Assembly: GCF_000003815.2 (NCBI RefSeq)
Contig: NW_023365831.1
Coordinates: forward strand, 1 to 33,604
Origin: Branchiostoma floridae
Taxonomy: Eukaryota; Chordata; Leptocardii; Amphioxiformes; Branchiostomatidae
Direction: 5' to 3'
Length of the DNA: 33,604 nucleotides
Shown here one piece after another: positions 27,974 through 33,604 of the stretch; positions within the stretch are counted from its first letter, which is position 1; the number at the start of each line of letters is the position of its first letter. The position numbers and the translations under genes are program-made. The notes below the pieces were generated by a model. It was given only the letters and a program-made list of their open reading frames with translations, was not told the DNA's origin and searched no databases.

Positions 27974-28022
27974 GATTGCAATATGCTGTATTTGCTCCTA
28001 AGCAAATGTCGGCCTTTCTAGT
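27974..28022 (+). repeat. Junction module, copy 3
   Basis: Same module as 11778-11826, with the palindrome ATTTGCTC-CTA-AGCAAAT, followed here by ATTCGTC and a (TTC)n tract. Confidence 0.85.
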
Positions 28023-28860
28023 ATTCGTCATGTTTCTTCTTCTTCTTCTTCTCCTGTCAAATCTTCAAAGTGATTCATCTCCGCCGTTCCTGGACCGAAT
28101 GACCTGAAATTTGGCACAGGGGTAGAATGGGCCAATACCTTGATGCTTTTTTCTCAGTTTTTTCATATCTGCCTCTAAAATGATTTTATTGAGATTTTTT
28201 TGTCAATTTTAGACCAAAACTGTATATTTTGGCCCCTGTACCCTGGTATTACAACCAAATGAGCTGAAATTTGACAGAGATGTGCCTTGATAATGCCCCC
28301 ATATAAATTCGATAACACTTTTGGTGTACAGTACAACAAAATGCTTATTTTTGCGATTTTTTGACCAATTTTTGACCAAAAAAGGACACTTTTGGCCCCT
28401 GTACCCTGGTATTACAACCAAATGAGCTGAAATTTGACAGAGATGTGCCTTGATAATGCCCCCATATAAATTCAATAACACTTTTGGTGTACAGTACAAC
28501 AAAATGCTTGTTTTTGCGATTTTTTGACCAATTTTTGACCAAAAAAGGACACTTTTGGCTCCTGTACCTTGGTATTGCAACCGAATGAGCTGAAATTTGA
28601 CAGAGATGTGCCTTGATAATCCCTTCATATAAATTCAATAACACTTTTGGTGTACAGTGCAACAAAATGCTTACTTTTGCGATTCTTGGCCAATTTTTGA
28701 CCAAAAAAGGACACTTTTGGCTCCTGTACCCTGGTATTACAATTAAATGACCTGAAATTTGGTATAGATAGGCATTAGATACTTGGTAACAAGATTCAAG
28801 TAAAATTTTTGACATAAACAACTTTAAAATGATTAATTTTGGCACTTTTCTGAGGGGAAA
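28023..28860 (+). repeat. 163-bp-monomer tandem block V (second subfamily)
   Basis: A (TTC)n tract and TCTCCTGTCAAATCTTCAAA leader are followed by monomers of a different subtype (AAATGAGCTGAAATTTGACA, GACCAAAAAAGGACACTTTT). Landmarks at 28261, 28424, 28587 and 28749 give periods of 163, 163 and 162 bp. Minus-strand frames of 139 and 205 codons cross it. Because 163 is not divisible by three, those frames read successive monomers in different phases, so they are not taken as genes. Confidence 0.87.
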
Positions 28861-28880
28861 TTTGTTTTCTTTTGGCCTCC

Positions 28881-29027
28881 TGACGTGACCTTCCGTGACC
28901 CCGCACAGAGCCACACCTGTGCGCGTCAGCCGGAGAGTTAATTGAATCAAAGACCTAGCCAATCAGCGAAGAGGAGGCCAAAGGCTAATTAATATTCATA
29001 AGCGGGGCCTCATGATCCCGTATATAG
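28881..29027 (+). promoter_or_regulatory. Promoter-like module, copy 1 (CRE-like, CCAAT, octamer-like, TATA)
   Basis: In order: TGACGTGACC (28881), an E-box in ACACCTGTG (about 28914), CCAATCAGCG (28959-28968, a full NF-Y consensus), TAATTAATATTCATAAGCGG (octamer-like, about 28986) and CGTATATAGC (TATA-like, 29021). The order and spacing resemble animal histone H2A/H2B promoters, but no histone reading frame follows. A second copy with identical spacing is at 31201-31347. It lies inside a repeat, so it may drive transcription of the repeat. Confidence 0.4.
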
Positions 29028-29040
29028 CAGTGTTCCCGCC

Positions 29041-29504
29041 AGGGGGAGCGAAGCCCGCCTAAGGCTCTCGCATTTTAGACTATTCAGAAGGCTTTATATT
29101 GTATCAGTTCTTATGGGCATATCTATGATAATCGACAAAGACTCAGGCCGTGCAGACTTCTCGCCAGGATTTTTTCAAAGCGTCGGACAGGGGTCCGGGG
29201 GCCGCCGAATGTCCCAGGCGGGGTCCAGGGGCAGGGCCACTGTGGGGGGGACCCAGGTGGGCGAAGCCCCCCCGGAAGCTCTTGCATTTTAGACTATTGA
29301 GAAGGCTTCTTTTATCAGTTTTTTAGGGCCATATCTACGATAATCGTAGCAGTCACTTACTTCTCTTCAGCAGTTTGACTTTAAAATATTTCGCGTCAAA
29401 GCTTCAAAGACAACTAAAACCTCATAAACAACAAACTTTACTTAGCTCAACAGTATACAAAAATATTGTACGGGTTGCCATCCTTAGTTGAAGCGCTTAT
29501 TTAT
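29041..29504 (+). repeat. GC-rich double module with GGGCGAAGCCC hairpins
   Basis: Two related modules follow each other. AGCGAAGCCCGCCTAAGGCT, then TCTCGCATTTTAGACTATTC, starts near 29048. GGGCGAAGCCC (29259-29269), then GGAAGCTCTTGCATTTTAGA, comes next. Both continue into (A/G)GGGC(A)ATATCTA(T/C)GATAATCG. The middle has GGGGTCCGGGGGCCGCCGAA and CAGGGGCAGGGCC. The part from 29168 recurs at 31965-32310. Non-coding. Confidence 0.75.
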
Positions 29505-30240
29505 TATAACAATGTATTCGAAGACAGCAAGGCCAAAAGTTTTCAGTATCTTTTTCGGGGTAGGCAGCTCGTCGTGGGACGAACACACTGTCACATTCAT
29601 TGCCAAATTTATAGATCATAATTACACATGCTCACGGCACAAGACGAACATGATTCAACAACAACCTTGAATTTCTGTTGGTGACCTACAACTCATGTAA
29701 AAGTGTGAAGAACCGTTGCATAATAGCCCGGATCTACGACTGAATGGGCAAAATTGAACGTACGCAGCCATTTTCCCGCCATTTTTATATCTACGCTAGC
29801 AGTGAAGTGTTACGTCATAGCGGTTGTGACGGACAGAAGTTAAATGAAAATTCTTGACAGTATACGTCCGTTTTCTCATGACATTTTGTATGCTCATGCA
29901 GGTTTATGTTTTATGCATTTACTGACAGAAAAGGAAGGAACATCAGAGGATGTATAAATGTACATAGCGGCAGTTAATTGTGCCGTGTTTCTTCCTACCG
30001 GTATTTTTTACCCCCTCCCAACCACGCGCCCGTTCGCCGTGTAATTCCGCGGCGTGTTACAATTACAATATTACGCTTTTAGCAGGACAAGAGTGGCAGA
30101 AAAGTTACACAGATTAAGTGGCAAGGGTAACCTATAACAGCAACATGTAACTGGAGAAAATGATGCGTTGACAATTTGTCAAATCAGTATGGCTAGAGAA
30201 ATCGTCGTAAACGTATGATAATAACCTATGATAATAGATG
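29505..30240. other. Unassigned spacer with E2F- and CRE-like sites
   Basis: No gene is recognised; a 60-codon frame at 29488-29670 has no known domain. TTTTCCCGCC (29771-29780, E2F-like) and TTACGTCAT (29810-29818, CRE-like) lie 30 bp apart. A regulatory role is possible but unsupported by any exon. Confidence 0.45.
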
Positions 30241-30509
30241 TTACATGGAGTCATTCAACAATTTTCAGTCATGATGAAAATTTTCTGAATGAAAGGTGTG
30301 ATTATTGTCATTTTCTGAAAAATAGAAGCAAGCTCTGTTTTTACCTGGAATCAATTCACAATACCAGTCCACTTTGGGGGATAATGTACTGTTAAGAGGA
30401 TGTTCCATTTTTGCGCAGGGGTGATTTGGGAACAGTCCAATGTTGCGTGGGAAGGGGTATGGCTGAAATATGCTGTATTTGCTCTTAAGCAAATGTCGGC
30501 CTTTCTAGT
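30241..30509 (+). repeat. 269-bp direct repeat, copy 1 (ends in junction module)
   Basis: TTACATGGAGTCATTCAACA through ...GGCCTTTCTAGT is repeated almost base for base at 33337-33604. The last 44 bp is the junction module (palindrome ATTTGCTC-TTA-AGCAAAT). In this copy a (TTTC)n tract and block VI follow. Confidence 0.92.
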
Positions 30510-31180
30510 GTTTCTTTCTTTCTTTCTTCTTTCTCCTGTCAAATCTTCAAAGTGATTCATCTCCGCCGTTCCTGGACCGAATGACCTGAAATTTGGCACA
30601 GGGGTAGAATGGGCCAATACCTTGATGCTTTTTCTCAGTTTTTTCATATCTGCCTCTAAAATGATTTTATTGAGATTTTTTTGGTCAATTTTAGACCAAA
30701 ACTGTATATTTTGGCCCCTGTACCCTAATATTACAACCAAATGAGCTGAAATTTGACAGAGATGTGCCTTGATAATGCCCCCATATAAATTCGATAACAC
30801 TTTTGGTGTACAGTACAACAAAATGCTTATTTTTGCGATTTTTTGACCAATTTTTGACCAAAAAAGGACACTTTTGGCTCCTGTACCTTGGTATTGCAAC
30901 CGAATGAGCTGAAATTTGACAGAGATGTGCCTTGATAATACCTTCATATAAATTCAATAACACTTTTGGTGTACAGTGCAACAAAAGGCTTATTTTTTGC
31001 GATTTTTGGCCAATTTTTGACCAAAAAAGGACACTTTTGGCTCCTGTACCCTGGTATTACAATTAAATGACCTGAAATTTGGTACAGATAGGCATTATAT
31101 ACTTGGTAACAAGATTCAAGTAAAATTTTTGACATAAACAACTTTAAAATGATTAATTTTGGCACTTTTCTGAGGGGAAA
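30510..31180 (+). repeat. 163-bp-monomer tandem block VI (same subfamily as block V)
   Basis: A (TTTC)n tract and TTCTCCTGTCAAATCTTCAA leader are followed by about four monomers colinear with block V, one fewer than there. Sequence identity to block V is very high. Minus-strand frames of 97-198 codons here are repeat shadows. Confidence 0.88.
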
Positions 31181-31200
31181 TTTGTTTTCTTTTGGCCTCC

Positions 31201-31347
31201 TGACGTGACCTTCCGTGACCCCGCACAGAGCCACACCTGTGCGCGTCAGCCGGAGAGTTGATTGAATCAAAGACCTAGCCAATCAGCGACGAGGAGGCCA
31301 AAGGCTAATTAATATTCATAAGCGGGGCCTCATGATCCCGTATATAG
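31201..31347 (+). promoter_or_regulatory. Promoter-like module, copy 2
   Basis: Same order and spacing as 28881-29027, offset exactly 2,320 bp: TGACGTGACC at 31201, CCAATCAGCG at 31279, octamer-like AATATTCATAAGCGG at about 31311, TATATAGC at 31341. Confidence 0.4.
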
Positions 31348-31360
31348 CAGTGTTCCCGCC

Positions 31361-31845
31361 AGGGGGAGCGAAGCCCGCCTAAGGCTCTCGCATTTTACAC
31401 TATTCAGAAGGCTTTATACCGGTATTGTATCAGTTCTTAGGGGCATATCTATGATAATCGCAGCAGTCACTTAACTTCTCTTCAGGAGTTTAGCGTAACA
31501 CTATTTCAGGTCAAACCGTCAAAGGCAACTAAAAACAAACTTTAACGTTACTGAGTTCAACAGTACTTATAACTTGTTATCCGAAGTGCGACTGTTGTTG
31601 ACGGTCTTATAACGGTATATTTTGCACCCCTGTACCCTGGTATGAGTAACATTTGGTATAGATAGGCATAAGATAGTTGGTAAAATGATCCAAGTAAAAT
31701 TTTTGGCTTAAAGTACTGTAAAAGGCTTAATTACAGCACTTTTTTTAGGGGAAATTGGTTTTCTTTCGTTCTCCATGCCATGATCTTTCGGACGTTCACC
31801 CCACAGAGCCGACATCTGCACCTGCGTCTAGCCGGCAGGAAGAGT
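31361..31845 (+). repeat. Repeat tail with a diverged second copy of the 31045-31260 section
   Basis: It continues as in 29041-29140, then departs. From about 31630, CCCTGTACCCTGGTATGAGT, TTTGGTATAGATAGGCATA and ...GGGGAAATTGGTTTTCTTT recapitulate 31045-31200 in worn form. It ends at the N gap. Confidence 0.65.
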
Positions 31846-31964
31846 NNNNNNNNNNNNNNNNNNNNNNNNNNNNNNNNNNNNNNNNNNNNNNNNNNNNNNN
31901 NNNNNNNNNNNNNNNNNNNNNNNNNNNNNNNNNNNNNNNNNNNNNNNNNNNNNNNNNNNNNNNN
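31846..31964. other. Assembly gap (119 N)
   Basis: The gap lies between GCCGGCAGGAAGAGT and GATTTTTTCAAAGCGT. By comparison with 28930-29168 it probably covers part of the promoter-like module and the first GC-rich module. Confidence 0.97.
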
Positions 31965-32310
31965 GATTTTTTCAAAGCGTGCGGTAGGGGTCCGGGGGCC
32001 GCCGAATGTCCCTGGCGGGGTCCAGGGGCAGGGCCACTGTGGGGGGGGGGGGGGGGACCAGGTGGGCGAAGCCCCCCCGGAAGCTCTTGCATTTTAGACT
32101 ATTGAGAAGGCTTCTTTTATCAGTTTTTTTAGGGCCATATCTACGATAATCGTAGCAGTCACTTACTTCTCTTCAGCAGTTTGACTTTAAAATATTTCGG
32201 GTCAAAGCTTCAAAGACAACTAAAACCTCATAAACAACAAACTTTACTTAGCTCAACAGTATACAAAAATATTGTACGGGTTGCCATCCTTAGTTGAAGC
32301 GCTTATTTAT
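31965..32310 (+). repeat. Copy of the 29168-29504 GC-rich module, with G16 run
   Basis: It matches 29168-29504 nearly throughout (GGGGTCCGGGGGCCGCCGAA, GGGCGAAGCCC, TTGCATTTTAGACTATTGAG, ending GAAGCGCTTATTTA). The main change is expansion of a G7 run to G16 at 32041-32056. Short open frames over the G run are not genes. Confidence 0.87.
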
Positions 32311-33336
32311 AGCGCTAGTATCTTCGATGCGCCATTAGCCGCCGTGCGACTTTTGTTGACGGTCTGATATCCCTACGTCGCCGCCTCGCTGATATTCCCA
32401 CGAACATGTTTCAAGAAAAATACCCAGCAAAAAACGCTGTTCTGCGTCAAATTCTATTCTATAAAACATGTGGGACTCAGTGTTACAGTCTAAATATTTT
32501 GTAGAAGCACCGCTGTAGGAAAGAAGGTCCAAGCAATGTAAAACATCACGTAGCATGAAGTTCGCTGTCAACTGGCACACAGCACATGGCTGTTTGAAAC
32601 TCTAAGTCTAATCAACAGCCGTGTTTGATTGATAGCCGGCGGTCCTTTGATGAAGTCGGCGAAAGGTGCGTTAGTTAGAAAATATGCGTTTAGTTTTGAT
32701 ACGTAATTATAAGTTAGACAGTGGCGAGAATGATTATTTTCTCATCAATATTTCTCTTCAGAATTATTTGAACTTAATTGTACATCTAAACAATTGGCTT
32801 ACCTGTGCAATGTTTTTATGATTAATGATCATGTGTAACGTATAGCTCCTAGTCAATAGATCAGCATTTTCTCTATAGTGACCACCTGTCTATAGTGGCC
32901 ACATTTCCTAGTGCTGTTGTTGTTTGACATAAACTTTGAACATTTAAATTGTAAGTAACTTTAAACTGCCAGAGTTTCAGCCCAATAAAACACTCTCAGC
33001 GCCAGCCTCGAGGGTATGAACAGACTGACCAGACAGACGAAAATAAATCCTCGAACAAGGTTCAATCGTATCTTCCGGGTCTGGCAGGAAGTTGTTAAAC
33101 TAAAATAATAATAGGCTCGATGGCTGATTGCATACAAAGTAAAACAGTTTAACAGTTTTACAGCTTGAAGAAAACAAACGCTCCTACAGTACCTGCACCT
33201 GCTTGATAATTATGAAATCGTATGCCCTACTTGAATAAAAAAAAGTTCACTGCAATAATGAATGTACCCACATTACAAGGAGCTTATACTTTTTTAAACT
33301 TACACCTAGTTATCGTACTGAAAATTGTTAATGACA
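32311..33336. other. Unassigned spacer
   Basis: No gene is recognised. CTATAGTG(A/G)CCAC occurs twice at about 32874 and 32891. Frames are under 85 codons with no domain. Confidence 0.5.
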
Positions 33337-33604
33337 TTACATGAAGTCATTCAACAATTTTCAGTCATGATGAAAATTTTCTGAATGGAAGGTGTGATTA
33401 TTGTCATTTTCTGAAAAATAGAAGCAAGCTCTGTTTTTACCTGGAATCAATTCACAATACCAGTCCACTTTGGGGGATAATGTACTGTTAAGAGGATGTT
33501 CCATTTTTGCGCAGGGGTGATTTGGAACAGCCCAATGTTGCGTGGGAAGGGGTATGGCTGAAATATGCTGTATTTGCTCTTAAGCAAATGTCGGCCTTTC
33601 TAGT
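33337..33604 (+). repeat. 268-bp direct repeat, copy 2 (runs to window end)
   Basis: It matches 30241-30509 with a handful of differences and stops at the window edge exactly at the end of the junction module. Another pyrimidine tract plus 163-bp-monomer block probably follows beyond the window. Confidence 0.9.

Noticed and set aside
28209-28962. Minus-strand open frames of 139 and 205 codons with repeated peptides such as CPFLVKNW and LYTKSVIEFI (also 30351-31282)
   Set aside because: They run through tandem monomers of 163 bp. Since 163 is not a multiple of three, successive monomers are read in different phases, which a real repeat protein would not do. There is no known domain.
31755-32105. 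Proline/glycine-rich frames of 98-116 codons
   Set aside because: They are built from an N gap plus a G16 run and GC-rich hairpin repeats.

Overview
The window looks like transposon-rich nuclear DNA from an animal, probably a marine invertebrate. The reasons are a Helentron-type rolling-circle transposon, a tRNA-derived SINE with a perfect target-site duplication, LINE 3' tails, terminal-inverted-repeat and foldback elements, dense medium-length repeats, intron-like splice signals, and no bacterial gene organisation. The overall mix, including a candidate HDV-like ribozyme, reminds me of a lancelet (Branchiostoma), but that identification is from memory of repeat style and is only moderately likely. 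Four assembly gaps (792-891, 12847-13796, 19999-20098, 31846-31964) interrupt the sequence.

Layout: 1-8600 is mostly AT-rich, apparently non-coding DNA with a LINE 3' tail (about 5210-5265) and a SINE (6087-6376). 8616-10130 holds a foldback element, a 113-bp tandem repeat, a second LINE tail and a small inverted-repeat element. 10701-14280 is a field of palindromes plus degenerate 161-164-bp tandem monomers. 14341-16618 is largely unassigned, with a 196-bp duplication and one GC-richer island. 16619-17292 is a non-autonomous TIR element lying 164 bp upstream of the Helentron start codon. 17456-24325 is the Helentron coding region (OTU, DUF6570-like zinc-binding, Helitron-like N/Rep, Pif1-like helicase, AP-type endonuclease), broken by one in-frame TAA at 23216-23218. 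24402-25250 is an A-B-A-B array of 215-bp units, followed by an array of nine short hairpins to about 25615. 25935-26088 folds by eye into a complete HDV-like self-cleaving ribozyme on the + strand. 26220-26600 has exon-like pieces of unknown origin. 26931 to the window end is another field of palindrome, pyrimidine tract and 163-bp-monomer elements. It carries two copies of a promoter-like module and a macro-duplication with about 3.1 kb spacing.

How the parts may fit: the Helentron protein would nick and transfer one DNA strand (Rep), unwind it (helicase) and perhaps cut target DNA (endonuclease). The 163-bp-monomer elements have the architecture of non-autonomous elements attributed to Helentrons in other animals (palindrome, microsatellite-like tract, tandem core), but I could not show shared termini. 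The most notable single item is the HDV-like ribozyme, co-oriented with the Helentron and 1.6 kb beyond its stop codon, with no recognisable retroelement reading frame after it. I found no confidently identified host gene.
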